33,717 nt of DNA from positions 1 through 33,717 of the IMG/VR virus record IMGVR_UViG_3300026519_000043; one strand, given 5' to 3'. The DNA comes from a virus. Of the stretch, positions 16,047 through 22,813 are shown piece after piece; the first letter of the stretch is position 1, and the number at the start of each line of letters is the position of its first letter. Position numbers and translations under genes: made by a program. The notes beneath the pieces were generated by a model. That model made no database searches and was not told the DNA's origin. It saw nothing but the letters and a program-made list of their open reading frames with translations.

Positions 16047-17637
16047 AAAAGAGAAAAAGAAACGCATACTACTTCTTGTTGAAGCAGGTATCCCTGTAGC
16101 AGAAGTAGCTGTAGATGAAGGGGTCAACAAAGGCACCATCCACGCATGGATGCGTCAACAAAAAGCAGAAGGCACTTCACCTGTAGAGACCATAGAGAAC
16201 ATCAAAAAACAACTCTCTATACTCTCTAAACGTAAAGCCACCGACGCAGTATCACGCAAGATAGCCATGCTCTCAAAGTCACTCTCAAGACTCGAACGTA
16301 CCCAAGACAAACAAGCCAAAGCAGTAGTCTTGGCACAACATAAGCCCATCATCTCTGACATAGCCAACCACGAAGAAGCTGGAGAGTTACGCCGTAAAGC
16401 TTTAGCAGGTGAGTTTGGTGAACTCTATGGTTACCAACACGCGTTCATGAGCTGTCAAGACCAGTTTAGACTGGTAGTCAAGTCAAGACAGATAGGGTTT
16501 TCGTATGTAGCAGCACTAGATGCACTCATCGCTGCAGTCGCAGGACGTAATCAGCTCTTTTTATCTGCTTCAGAAGAGCAGTCACTCATCCTCATGCGGT
16601 ATGTAGAACACTGGGCAGGAAAGATGGGTATCGTCTTTAGTACCGACAAAGACAACGAAAAACGCCTAGCCAATGGTGCCATCATCAAAGCCATGGCAAA
16701 CAACTTTAGAACCGTACAAGGCTTCACAGGTGACATCTGGATGGATGAGTTCGCCTGGTACCAAAACCCAAAAAAGATTTGGCACGCCTTTGTACCGTCT
16801 ATTGGTGCAGTCAAAGGTCGCTTTACCATCATGTCTACACCCTTTGAAGAGCATTCACTCTTTCATGATCTTATCATGGATGAGACAAAGTACTTTATGT
16901 TTACGCGTTTTAGAGTAGACATCTACAGAGCCATAGAAGATGGCTTAGTCTTTGACCTAGAGACCATGAGAGCCTTGTTTGATGCAGATACCTGGGCTTC
17001 AGCCTATGAGTGTCAGTTCATAGACGATGAGTCCTCACTCTTTAGTATCGCACTCATCAAGGAGTGTGTAGACAACCGCCTAAGCTACTTTACCCCTAGC
17101 TCTAAACGTACCATATTCTCAGGCTACGACATCGGACGTACTGCTCACCGTTCAGCACTTGCAGCTCTGGTACTACAAAGTACCAACATCTATGACCTAG
17201 CCTTCATGGACATCTTAGCCAAAGCCTCGTTCGATGAGCAACGCCTACACCTCAAACGCTTTATGGACACCTACCCACTCTCACAAATGGCGATAGACAG
17301 AACAGGTATAGGGATGGACATCGCAGAGACTATGGTAAAAACCTACAGGCAACGCGTCAGAGGAGTACACTTCACCGCCAGCCAAAAAGAGTCTATGGCT
17401 CTCAACCTAAAGAAGCTCTTTGAAGACAAGCTCATACGCATACCCAACGACCCACTGCTCATCGCAGATATTCATAGCATCAAACGTAAAGCTGGAGCTA
17501 GAGGGTTCCTCTATGACTCCAAACAAAACGAACACGGACACGCCGACAGGTTCTGGGCATTAGCCTTAGCAGCTTCACACATAGAAGCCATCGTTAGAAA
17601 ACAAGGGAAAAAAGGGAGGGGATTATGCATACGTTAA
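16036..17637 (+). CDS. Terminase large subunit (P2 gpP-like)
   Basis: 533 residues. Residues 10-42 form an HTH (AGIPVAEVAVDEGVNKGTIHAWM), as in the Terminase_5/gpP N-terminus; a coiled coil follows (50-100). The ATPase has an adenine/Walker A-like loop VVKSRQIGFS (147-156), deviating from GKT/S as usual in this family, and Walker B DIWMDEFA (233-240, D237-E238). The RNase H-fold nuclease shows D365, D421 (AIDRTGIGMD) and HADRF (502-506). No separate small terminase gene is adjacent; the N-terminal HTH may supply DNA recognition, or the small subunit is among the unknown genes. Confidence 0.9.
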   Translation: MAIRKEKKKRILLLVEAGIPVAEVAVDEGVNKGTIHAWMRQQKAEGTSPVETIENIKKQLSILSKRKATDAVSRKIAMLSKSLSRLERTQDKQAKAVVLAQHKPIISDIANHEEAGELRRKALAGEFGELYGYQHAFMSCQDQFRLVVKSRQIGFSYVAALDALIAAVAGRNQLFLSASEEQSLILMRYVEHWAGKMGIVFSTDKDNEKRLANGAIIKAMANNFRTVQGFTGDIWMDEFAWYQNPKKIWHAFVPSIGAVKGRFTIMSTPFEEHSLFHDLIMDETKYFMFTRFRVDIYRAIEDGLVFDLETMRALFDADTWASAYECQFIDDESSLFSIALIKECVDNRLSYFTPSSKRTIFSGYDIGRTAHRSALAALVLQSTNIYDLAFMDILAKASFDEQRLHLKRFMDTYPLSQMAIDRTGIGMDIAETMVKTYRQRVRGVHFTASQKESMALNLKKLFEDKLIRIPNDPLLIADIHSIKRKAGARGFLYDSKQNEHGHADRFWALALAASHIEAIVRKQGKKGRGLCIR

Positions 17638-17681
17638 ATGATGATAGTGAAGAACACTGGAAAGAAGGCGGTGATGCTTAG
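17625..17681 (+). CDS. 18-residue acidic micro-ORF
   Basis: A very strong GGGAGGGG precedes an ATG in the last codons of the terminase, opening an out-of-frame 18-codon reading frame (MHTLNDDSEEHWKEGGDA). It ends three bases before a perfect hairpin. Either a real micropeptide or the truncated start of a lost gene; length alone cannot decide. Confidence 0.3.
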   Translation: MHTLNDDSEEHWKEGGDA

Positions 17682-17683
17682 GT

Positions 17684-17714
17684 GTCAAGTAGCAGTGGTG
17701 AGTTGCTACTTGAC
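17684..17714. terminator. Hairpin at the end of the portal/terminase operon
   Basis: Perfect 11-bp stem GTCAAGTAGCA / TGCTACTTGAC with a nine-base loop. It follows the + strand genes and is immediately downstream of the - strand micro-gene, so it could serve either direction. No T-run follows on either strand, so it would be a weak or factor-dependent terminator or an RNA-stabilising hairpin. Confidence 0.4.
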
Positions 17715-17719
17715 GTTGC

Positions 17720-17794
17720 TTAATGTGACAAAGCCAACACGATATACGCGAGGGCAATGACCATATAAGCGATAGCTTGGGTGTCTAAGGTCAT
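17720..17794 (-). CDS. 24-residue membrane micropeptide
   Basis: ATG preceded by GGAG at seven bases; the peptide has a short polar N-terminus and one hydrophobic helix (IAYMVIALAYIVLAL). It lies between the strong leftward terminator and the hairpin, so it needs read-through or its own promoter. An overlapping frame of 33 codons starting at the same region is less convincing. Confidence 0.35.
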   Translation of the reverse strand: MTLDTQAIAYMVIALAYIVLALSH

Positions 17795-17861
17795 AATACT
17801 GCTCCATAGTTTCTATCCCCAAAACCCAACCATCTAGCTTACTGTTAGGTAAAAATAGACC

Positions 17862-17898
17862 AAAAAAAAACCCCGTGACTCCGAAAAGTCACAGGGTT
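17862..17898 (-). terminator. Strong intrinsic terminator
   Basis: On the - strand: about ten base pairs (AACCC-TGTGACT... with AGTCACGGGG, one A-C mismatch), a six-base loop and nine Ts. It ends the leftward transcript of the early/antirepressor operon before it meets the converging portal/terminase operon. Confidence 0.85.
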
Positions 17899-17968
17899 AT
17901 AGAGCATATGACAGTCGACACCCAAGCCGTTGTCTTACAAACTCTCGTTAGGAGTAACCAGCTCCTAC
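17862..17968 (-). ncRNA. Candidate small RNA
   Basis: Between a good -10 (TATACT, 17980-17975) and the terminator at 17862 lies about 107 bases without a reading frame. It contains a hairpin TAGGAG-7-CTCCTA (17949-17967 region), a wider AGAG/CTCT-closed domain and the terminator stem. The hairpin shows both an SD-like GGAG and an anti-SD CTCCT. The 22-bp repeat (17998-18019) ends 17 bases upstream of the -10, where an activator would sit. Not a tRNA: no T-loop consensus. No match to a known RNA family is claimed. Confidence 0.35.
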
Positions 17969-17997
17969 ACCAAAAGTATAACCTACCCAAGCTTAAT

Positions 17998-18019
17998 CGT
18001 TCTCATTCTTACCGTTAAT
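17998..18019 (-). repeat. 22-bp repeat family, central copy
   Basis: Core AACGGTAAGAATGAGAAC on the - strand, in a gene-free stretch near the middle of the element. Identical over 16 bases to the copies at both ends. Directly followed on the + strand by a cluster of GTGAAAC sites, the same arrangement as at the right end. Confidence 0.8.
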
Positions 18020-18050
18020 ATGTAGGGTTCTATGTAAGGTGGTGAAGTCA

Positions 18051-18146
18051 GTGAAACAGAAGTGTGTTTCACGCACAAGCCCTAAAACACGGACTTTAAG
18101 GGGGCATGAAACAGTGAAGCACGTGAAACAGGGTTTTACTGTTTCA
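18051..18146. promoter_or_regulatory. Internal cluster of GTGAAAC/GTTTCAC sites
   Basis: Sites at 18051-18057 (GTGAAAC), 18066-18072 (GTTTCAC), 18107-18112 (TGAAAC), 18123-18129 (GTGAAAC) and 18141-18146 (GTTTCA). The element GTGAAGCACGTGAAACA recurs exactly at 31921-31937 and GTGAAGTCAGTGAAACA recurs in the repressor gene. Probable binding sites for the repressor, transposase or another phage DNA-binding protein. The last site overlaps the stop of the next gene. Confidence 0.6.
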
Positions 18147-18320
18147 TGCTTTTTGCAGGGTTTGTAGCTCTTTTCGGATGCACTCTATCATGTAGAAGAT
18201 GCCATCCTTTTCTGCCTCACCAAACTCTATGGCGTCCAGGTCCCATGCCAAGAGCATACCACCCATGAACTCTAGTTGTTTAGTACTTTGTTGTATAATG
18301 TCTCGTTGTGTTTGTGTCAT
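18144..18320 (-). CDS. Small hypothetical protein of the antirepressor operon
   Basis: 58 residues from the ATG at 18320, chosen because GGGAGG lies five bases upstream; a TTG further up is inferior. Helical and acidic (MTQTQRDIIQQSTKQLEF... EKDGIFYMIECIRKEL). Last gene before the gene-free centre and the strong terminator. No family recognised. Confidence 0.55.
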   Translation of the reverse strand: MTQTQRDIIQQSTKQLEFMGGMLLAWDLDAIEFGEAEKDGIFYMIECIRKELQTLQKA

Positions 18321-18346
18321 CTCTTCCTCCCAGAAGTTGAGCAAGC

Positions 18347-18508
18347 CTACTGGCTTACCTTTTTATGTAGGTTCAGTATAGTCTTTCTGTACGGCTCAAA
18401 TGCCATACCCACAGACGCAACAATGAACGCTCGGTTCTCCTGCATCGTCGTATGACGATGCAGGTACTCGCTACTTAGGTAGTAGCGTGGGTGTTTAGGG
18501 TTAGTCAT
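18347..18508 (-). CDS. Small basic hypothetical protein
   Basis: 53 residues, MTNPKHPRYYLSSEYLHRH..., rich in H, R and Y. The ATG overlaps the stop of the preceding gene (ATGACTAA); a GTG at 18529 is an alternative. No strong ribosome binding site, so expression would depend on coupling. Function unknown. Confidence 0.45.
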   Translation of the reverse strand: MTNPKHPRYYLSSEYLHRHTTMQENRAFIVASVGMAFEPYRKTILNLHKKVSQ

Positions 18509-18731
18509 CGTGCGGTATTTGGTCACCACCTAGCATCTCAATATACTCTTGACATCTGTTTTGTAACCCCGTGTTCATTTGTTTCAAACAAGCGTTTTCT
18601 TCCTTTAGCTTTGCCACCTCTTCCCTCAAACTGTTAGCGTTGTTGGATTCCATCTGTGCGTCATCTTCAAGTAGTTCAGCGTCCGTAACAAGCAGTTCTA
18701 TTATGCGTTCATAAGTTGTTGCGTTCATCAT
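18501..18731 (-). CDS. Coiled-coil hypothetical protein
   Basis: 76 residues with a heptad-like helix from about 28 to 60 (NSLREEVAKLKEENACLKQMN), then a short tail. A GAGG-containing leader precedes paired ATG codons at 18731/18728. Directly follows the antirepressor gene (2-base gap), so it is probably co-expressed and could be its partner. No domain name. Confidence 0.55.
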   Translation of the reverse strand: MMNATTYERIIELLVTDAELLEDDAQMESNNANSLREEVAKLKEENACLKQMNTGLQNRCQEYIEMLGGDQIPHDD

Positions 18732-18733
18732 CC

Positions 18734-19348
18734 CTACACCTCCTCATCATACAGTGGCAATACCTCTTCTTGCTCTTCATGGTACGCAAGCTCCGGTGCT
18801 TGTTCGCCATCCTCATACTCTGCTCTGTATCTGCCGACTGTTCTTGGGTCGCACCCAAGTACGCGAGAGAGATAGGCATTGGTTTGATCGGTTTGAAATC
18901 CCATCTCACAGATGGCTTTCTCTCTATCACTTAGCCGTGTACCTACCCTACGCTTATTGGTCTCTTGTGGCATGCCTAGGCTATGCTTTTTGATGGCATT
19001 CCGTATGACTTCCATTAGAGCGTAATGCTGTTTTTCTATTTCGATGAAGTAGTCTCTAACCTCAAAACCTTTATCAGTACCACTCATAAGTGCAATATGC
19101 TTTGCAGTATCCACTGTCAAAAGATAATCTTTCGCATTATGACCACCAGACCCCTGTTTTTGCTCACTGTTTTCAGTGAGCAAAACATAGTCTCTTGGCT
19201 CTACAAATCTACCTCTTCCTAGTTGAGCTTTTATCCATCCTGAAAAATCTTGTTTAATTTCTAAATATTTATACAAGTCTCTAGCATTTACACTATTGAC
19301 CTCTTCTGTGCCTATAACCTCTTGTTGGTGAACTGTAATCAAATTCAT
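18734..19348 (-). CDS. AntA-type antirepressor
   Basis: 204 residues. The N-terminal 95 residues match the AntA/AntB layout: VNARDLYKYLEIKQDFSGWIK, then FVEPRDYVLL...GGHNAKDYLLTVDTAKHIALMSGTDKG, VRDYFIEIEK. The C-terminal part (125-180) has a second putative HTH (LSDREKAICEMGFQTDQTNAYLSRVLGCDPRTVGRYRAEY) and an acidic end. Such proteins bind and inactivate phage repressors. GGAG lies five bases before the ATG. Follows an Arc-like gene and palindromes, which suggests control of its synthesis. Confidence 0.8.
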   Translation of the reverse strand: MNLITVHQQEVIGTEEVNSVNARDLYKYLEIKQDFSGWIKAQLGRGRFVEPRDYVLLTENSEQKQGSGGHNAKDYLLTVDTAKHIALMSGTDKGFEVRDYFIEIEKQHYALMEVIRNAIKKHSLGMPQETNKRRVGTRLSDREKAICEMGFQTDQTNAYLSRVLGCDPRTVGRYRAEYEDGEQAPELAYHEEQEEVLPLYDEEV

Positions 19349-19562
19349 TTGTACTCCATTGTATTAAGATGTGAATACCAATACGCGTAAAAAATATTCT
19401 AAGAACCTACTAGCTTTGTAGGCTCTATGAAATATTCATAATAATAAGGTTTGTGAGGTAAGTGTGTTAAGATAATCCTTTCAGAGTGTATTTTGACTCT
19501 GAAAGTATTACACATATAATCTTAAAAGATTATTAAGGGATTATTTTTGTAATCTTTTAAGA
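19349..19562. promoter_or_regulatory. Antirepressor control region with three palindromes
   Basis: 214 gene-free bases. Perfect hairpin CTTTCAGAGT (19478-19487) / ACTCTGAAAG (19496-19505). Two 16-mers TAATCTTAAAAGATTA (19517-19532) and TAATCTTTTAAGATTA (19550-19565) are reverse complements of each other and each nearly palindromic. A CCTAC/GTAGG hairpin lies at about 19408-19424. AT-rich -10-like sequences occur on the - strand before the antirepressor. Such short symmetric sites are what ribbon-helix-helix repressors bind. Confidence 0.5.
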
Positions 19563-19712
19563 TTACTTAGAGATTCTAGTATCAATATCTTTCGATACAG
19601 CATATATGATATATTGATTTAATGTCATGCCAAGCTGTGTGGCGATTGCTTCCATTTTTTTAATCATATCCGTATTAAAAGTAATCTGTAGTTTTTTACT
19701 TTTTTCTTCCAT
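19563..19712 (-). CDS. Arc-like ribbon-helix-helix DNA-binding protein
   Basis: 49 residues: a basic start, the beta strand KKLQITFNTD (6-15), helix A MIKKMEAIATQLGM (16-29) and helix B TLNQYIIYAVSKDI (30-43). This is the Arc/MetJ/CopG fold in full length. AAGGAAA precedes the ATG. Lying directly upstream of the antirepressor and next to palindromes, it is probably the repressor of that gene, as Arc is for Ant in P22. It could instead be an antitoxin, but no toxin gene is adjacent. Confidence 0.7.
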   Translation of the reverse strand: MEEKSKKLQITFNTDMIKKMEAIATQLGMTLNQYIIYAVSKDIDTRISK

Positions 19713-19798
19713 GTATTTTCCTTTCGATTAATTTGTATAATTTTACCACACCCTTCCACATCATCACATAGATGTAAATTGGATATCGGTTCTTTAGG

Positions 19799-19864
19799 TT
19801 ATGCATTCTGCGTCATCCCTAGCTCTTTGGCTGTCTCTTTTACGATGTTCTGTTTTTCGCTCAT
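19799..19864 (-). CDS. Micro-ORF, copy 1 of duplicated NIVKETAKELGMT peptide
   Basis: 21 residues; start coupled to the preceding stop (ATGA). Shares NIVKETAKELGMT with copy 2 at 20333-20410 through a 39-bp DNA repeat with one mismatch. The sequence looks like the first helix of an HTH protein. May be a true peptide or a truncated gene start. Confidence 0.35.
   Translation of the reverse strand: MSEKQNIVKETAKELGMTQNA
19811..19849. repeat. 39-bp direct repeat, copy 1
   Basis: Matches 20366-20404 with one difference in 39. Both copies encode the same 13-residue peptide on the - strand directly behind a gene stop. Confidence 0.85.
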
Positions 19865-20316
19865 GCTCCACCTCCCATAAGCATACCACCCAATGCCACA
19901 CCTACAAGCTCAGACGCTTTATTGAGCATACCTTTTTTGACTGCATCGCTTATCTCTTCACCCAGACTCACACCTGTTTGGAGGCTTTGAGGTACTTGTT
20001 TGAGTACGGCTAAACCCTTGGCGGTTAGCACCACACAAGTAAACAGCTCGTCCATGCTCACATCATCACTGGTACTAAATGTTTTTTTACTTGGTGCATA
20101 AACAGATATAAGGTTGTTATCTCTTAGCCAGTGTAAAGCAGAACTACATATCTGTCTCTCTATCATAGGTATGTCTCCTATGGGTCTCTCTTTGTATTTT
20201 ACCTCTATACGGTTCACTATTTCGTGTGGCTTGATGTCCTTACACACAGGGAAGTTTTCATACAGTATCTTAAATATCTCTGCCGTATAGGCGTCAAATA
20301 GTTTAATATTGCTCAT
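19861..20316 (-). CDS. Hypothetical protein with winged-helix-like middle
   Basis: 151 residues from the ATG at 20316, where AAGGA lies six bases upstream; a longer reading to 20361 lacks such a site. Residues 1-95 are helical with LHWLRDNNLISVY then VVLTAKGLAVLKQVP, resembling a winged-helix 'LTxKG' strand; residues 100-151 are amphipathic and Gly-rich (VALGGMLMGGGA). The family is not recognised. Flanked by the two copies of the 39-bp repeat, it could be an inserted cassette. Confidence 0.6.
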   Translation of the reverse strand: MSNIKLFDAYTAEIFKILYENFPVCKDIKPHEIVNRIEVKYKERPIGDIPMIERQICSSALHWLRDNNLISVYAPSKKTFSTSDDVSMDELFTCVVLTAKGLAVLKQVPQSLQTGVSLGEEISDAVKKGMLNKASELVGVALGGMLMGGGA

Positions 20317-20332
20317 TTTAATCCTTTGCATT

Positions 20333-20410
20333 TTAAGTCCTTTTTCTCCCTGCCAATACATTTTTCGTCATCCCCAGCTCTTTGGCTGTCTCTTTTACGA
20401 TGTTACTCAT
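20333..20410 (-). CDS. Micro-ORF, copy 2 of duplicated NIVKETAKELGMT peptide
   Basis: 25 residues, MSNIVKETAKELGMTKNV followed by basic GRKRT. Its ATG overlaps the zinc-finger gene stop (TGATG). See copy 1 at 19799. Confidence 0.35.
   Translation of the reverse strand: MSNIVKETAKELGMTKNVLAGRKRT
20366..20404. repeat. 39-bp direct repeat, copy 2
   Basis: Matches 19811-19849 with one difference; the pair brackets one gene and is 555 bases apart. Confidence 0.85.
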
Positions 20411-20661
20411 CACTGTACCTCAATGCTTACAAGCGACACATCAAAATCATCACTTAGAAACTCAAGCTTTTTGAGGTTCTTGATGTACGACACCAAGGGT
20501 GTACCAAAGTGCTTGTCACATACACCACAAGTCTCTGTGTTGTACTCCCCATGCAGTTGTATACTCGTCTCAGACTGACACTTACTACATGTCACCGATA
20601 TGTAGTTTGCCTTTTTAAATTCTATCTTGCATCTCTTCTCTATCATGTGATTCCTTGGCAT
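20410..20661 (-). CDS. Zinc-finger protein (Com-like size)
   Basis: 83 residues with two cysteine pairs, C24-x2-C27 (VTCSKCQ) and C45-x2-C48 (ETCGVCDKHFGTP), a treble-clef/zinc-ribbon spacing. AAGGAA six bases before the ATG. Mu Com, a zinc-binding translational activator of mom, has similar size, but no mom gene is seen here. Probably binds RNA, DNA or protein; function open. Confidence 0.5.
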   Translation of the reverse strand: MPRNHMIEKRCKIEFKKANYISVTCSKCQSETSIQLHGEYNTETCGVCDKHFGTPLVSYIKNLKKLEFLSDDFDVSLVSIEVQ

Positions 20662-20671
20662 TTTAATTCCT

Positions 20672-21097
20672 TTATTTTACCCTTATTGTTTTAAGTCCAT
20701 CCACTATGGTGTTGAACATCTCTTCACTCATATCATCTGCGAACTTACCCAGTAGCCTGTGAAGGCGACCCGAACGTACGACTTGCTCTAAGGCATCATC
20801 TAAGTACGGATTGGCTTTGGTCCCGGGGTGATTGACCTTTTTAAATGTACCGTAAGGCGTCTTGAGAGCTTTTTTTCTTTTAGGCTCTATGACATGCGGC
20901 TTTGTACCATAGTAGACAAACACCGCGTAGTCTATGAGACTGGTGTTACCTATGCTTATCTCATGAGCCTTAGTCTGAGGAAAGACGGTAATGTCTCCTC
21001 TAAGCCGTCCCTCTTTCACAGGTGCAGTGTGCGTAGCCTGTGTTTGTACCATCAACGCACCTTGGCGTAAGAACTTGGCTATGGCTTCATCATACAT
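20672..21097 (-). CDS. HK97 gp10-like tail component
   Basis: 141 residues from the ATG at 21097 (AAGGAGAG eight bases upstream; the ATG six codons before has none). The layout is that of gp10-type proteins: N-terminal helix, APVKEGRLRGDI (about 30-41), IDYAVFVYYGTKPHVIEPKRKKAL (about 60-83), HPGTKANPYLDDAL (about 97-110). These are head-tail joining or tail completion factors. Found in the early-side operon rather than with the other tail genes. Confidence 0.75.
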   Translation of the reverse strand: MYDEAIAKFLRQGALMVQTQATHTAPVKEGRLRGDITVFPQTKAHEISIGNTSLIDYAVFVYYGTKPHVIEPKRKKALKTPYGTFKKVNHPGTKANPYLDDALEQVVRSGRLHRLLGKFADDMSEEMFNTIVDGLKTIRVK

Positions 21098-21428
21098 CGT
21101 ACTGCTCTCCTTCATTGGCCGCTATGAGTAGTGCATCATACAGCGTACCCTCAAAGTCATGAAGTTTGGTGACAAATGTACCGCCCACATCTTCCCACAC
21201 TTCTAGCTTGACTTCCTCTTGAAACATAGGCTCATCTTTAAGAGATGCTACTAGATGAATGGCATCACAAGATTCAAACCATGTATGCACAAATGCACCA
21301 TCTTTAGTCACATACATACCTGGTATGTGTTTGTGTACTTTGTTGTCCCAGTCATCAAACTTGACTGCATCTTCACTTTCTATGGTGAGCGTGACTAAAC
21401 GCCCTAAACCTACTTTACATACTCGCAT
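21090..21428 (-). CDS. Hypothetical head-tail protein
   Basis: 112 residues from the ATG at 21428 (GGAG six bases upstream). Beta-rich, with VKLEVWEDVGGTFVTKLHDFEGTLYDALLIAAN near the C-terminus. Overlaps neighbours by 14 and 8 bases, between the MuF-like and gp10-like genes, so it is probably structural (connector or neck). No family recognised. Confidence 0.55.
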   Translation of the reverse strand: MRVCKVGLGRLVTLTIESEDAVKFDDWDNKVHKHIPGMYVTKDGAFVHTWFESCDAIHLVASLKDEPMFQEEVKLEVWEDVGGTFVTKLHDFEGTLYDALLIAANEGEQYDV

Positions 21429-22650
21429 TATCTGCTCCTTTTTTTGTGTTTGCATCCAGTAACTCGACTGGTCCTACTTTTTGATCGTCAAAATAGTCCT
21501 TACGGTTTTGTTTAAACGCTGTCCACACCTCTGCACCTTTAAAAGAGAAAAAAACTTGTTTGTCTTTGTTAAGTCCTACAGTCCTGTCTGCAAAGCTTCC
21601 ATGTGAAGCCAGTCTATCCATGCCGTTTATCGCTTTCAGTATCTTATTGTCTGTCATATCTGGGTGACCATTCCCACCATGGTTATTTGTTTTTTCTGTC
21701 ACAACCCGTTCATATCCAAACCGGTCAACATGAGAAAAACGCACTTTTTTACCCCTGTATATTTCACCAGGCAACAAAGAACCGTTCGCATTCTTACCAT
21801 TAATATCTGTTTCTTGTCTAAAGAATGCTACCACAATAGTCCTGCACCTGAAATGATAAGGAGGCAATGCCACCTTGTCTGGTAGCACCCTACTAAAAAT
21901 AGGCTGTGACTGCCACTCAGACACGTTCTTTTTCTCAGCGATACTTTGTGCCTTCAGTATGCCGTCTGCTTGTTTTACGACTGTACGGATAGGGATTATA
22001 CGCCCATCCATGCTCTTACATATTTGAGAGGTTTTTCCATCCATAACCGCCACAACTTTGACCTCCTTCACACCAGCCTTTTCAAACTGATACGCACGTG
22101 TCACAGACTGGCTTTGGCGTATGATATGGTCACTCACGCCCTCAAAGTACCTCGCACTCTCATCGACCACACCCTCAAAGCCTTGACGCAAGGTTTCACC
22201 CAGTTTAGCCATCGTTACTTCACCTTTCATGGCGTCAGCTATGATGGACTTGAGCTTGCCACTGCTGTTGGCAGCCGCATCGTCTTTCATCCATGTTAAG
22301 GCTCTATACATGGAGTCCAGCACTTCGGCATCTGTTTTGTCAAAACTAAACGTCGCACCCACACTAGAGGCTACTGCAGCAGCAGCTTTGGTGTGAATCT
22401 CTTCGAGTGCTGCTGTCTCTACACTGTAGCTAAGATGACTCAACTTACTCTCTACTACCGAGAGAAGTACTTCCTTGTTAAGATTCTCTACATTTTGCAT
22501 GATGTACACCAGTAGCTCCGAGACAAAGGCTGCACTCTGTTGTTTGTTTGTCTTTGTCACATCCCTAAGGTACTTCTCTATCAGTACCTCTATCTCGTCA
22601 GTTTGTGCTGTTTTGGCTTTGAGTAAGCTCTTGAGCAATGTATTCTTCAT
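21415..22650 (-). CDS. Phage head morphogenesis protein (Mu F / SPP1 gp7 type)
   Basis: 411 residues. Residues about 100-290 are the MuF domain: a helical portion (QSVTRAYQFEKAGV), VKVVAVMDGKTSQICKSMDGRIIPI (about 196-220), and the signature PPYHFRCRTIVVAFF (about 262-276). The C-terminal 110 residues form an extra domain (GRSFADRT, FFSFKGAEVWTAF, KVGPVELLDA), as in MuF proteins carrying C-terminal cargo, but I cannot name it. A minor capsid protein bound to the portal. Oddly placed 7 kb from the portal and on the opposite strand. One copy of the 22-bp repeat lies within. Confidence 0.8.
   Translation of the reverse strand: MKNTLLKSLLKAKTAQTDEIEVLIEKYLRDVTKTNKQQSAAFVSELLVYIMQNVENLNKEVLLSVVESKLSHLSYSVETAALEEIHTKAAAAVASSVGATFSFDKTDAEVLDSMYRALTWMKDDAAANSSGKLKSIIADAMKGEVTMAKLGETLRQGFEGVVDESARYFEGVSDHIIRQSQSVTRAYQFEKAGVKEVKVVAVMDGKTSQICKSMDGRIIPIRTVVKQADGILKAQSIAEKKNVSEWQSQPIFSRVLPDKVALPPYHFRCRTIVVAFFRQETDINGKNANGSLLPGEIYRGKKVRFSHVDRFGYERVVTEKTNNHGGNGHPDMTDNKILKAINGMDRLASHGSFADRTVGLNKDKQVFFSFKGAEVWTAFKQNRKDYFDDQKVGPVELLDANTKKGADNASM
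21783..21804 (-). repeat. 22-bp repeat family, copy in head morphogenesis gene
   Basis: AATGGTAAGAATGCGAAC on the - strand; two differences from the central copy. It encodes INGKNANG, so protein constraint could explain part but not all of the match. Confidence 0.55.
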
Positions 22651-22813
22651 ACTCGTCTTTCTCCTCTTGAGTAAATAGTGTTAAGTTGGGTCTCTCGGTC
22701 GTCGTAAAAGAAAAATGACAGTGAGGACAATAGCGTAATCGCCACGTCACGGCACCTTTTTTCTTGGTATCAGGTACTTTCGTTTTGTCGTTGGCACATT
22801 TTGGGCAAACCAT
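22598..22813 (-). CDS. Zinc-ribbon protein, candidate late activator (Ogr/NrdR-like finger)
   Basis: 71 residues. CPKC (3-6), then TKVPDTKKKGAVTWRLRYCPHCHFSFTTTER: four cysteines with an R-x-R-x-C-x2-C-x3-F-T-T-x-E pattern shared by the NrdR zinc ribbon and close in plan to the P2 Ogr/Delta activators. The ATG follows the GemA stop directly. Given a P2/PBSX-type head module, an Ogr-like late activator is plausible. It overlaps the next gene by 53 bases. Confidence 0.5.
   Translation of the reverse strand: MVCPKCANDKTKVPDTKKKGAVTWRLRYCPHCHFSFTTTERPNLTLFTQEEKDEYEEYIAQELTQSQNSTN

Noticed and set aside
17862-17990. tRNA gene considered for the structured region
   Set aside because: No T-loop GTTCRA consensus, no seven-base acceptor pairing, and the 3' part is a plain terminator.
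19563-19712. RHH protein as an antitoxin
   Set aside because: No toxin-like small gene is adjacent; the following gene is an antirepressor.
20410-20661. Assignment as Mu Com
   Set aside because: Only the two CxxC pairs and size agree, and the mom target gene is missing.
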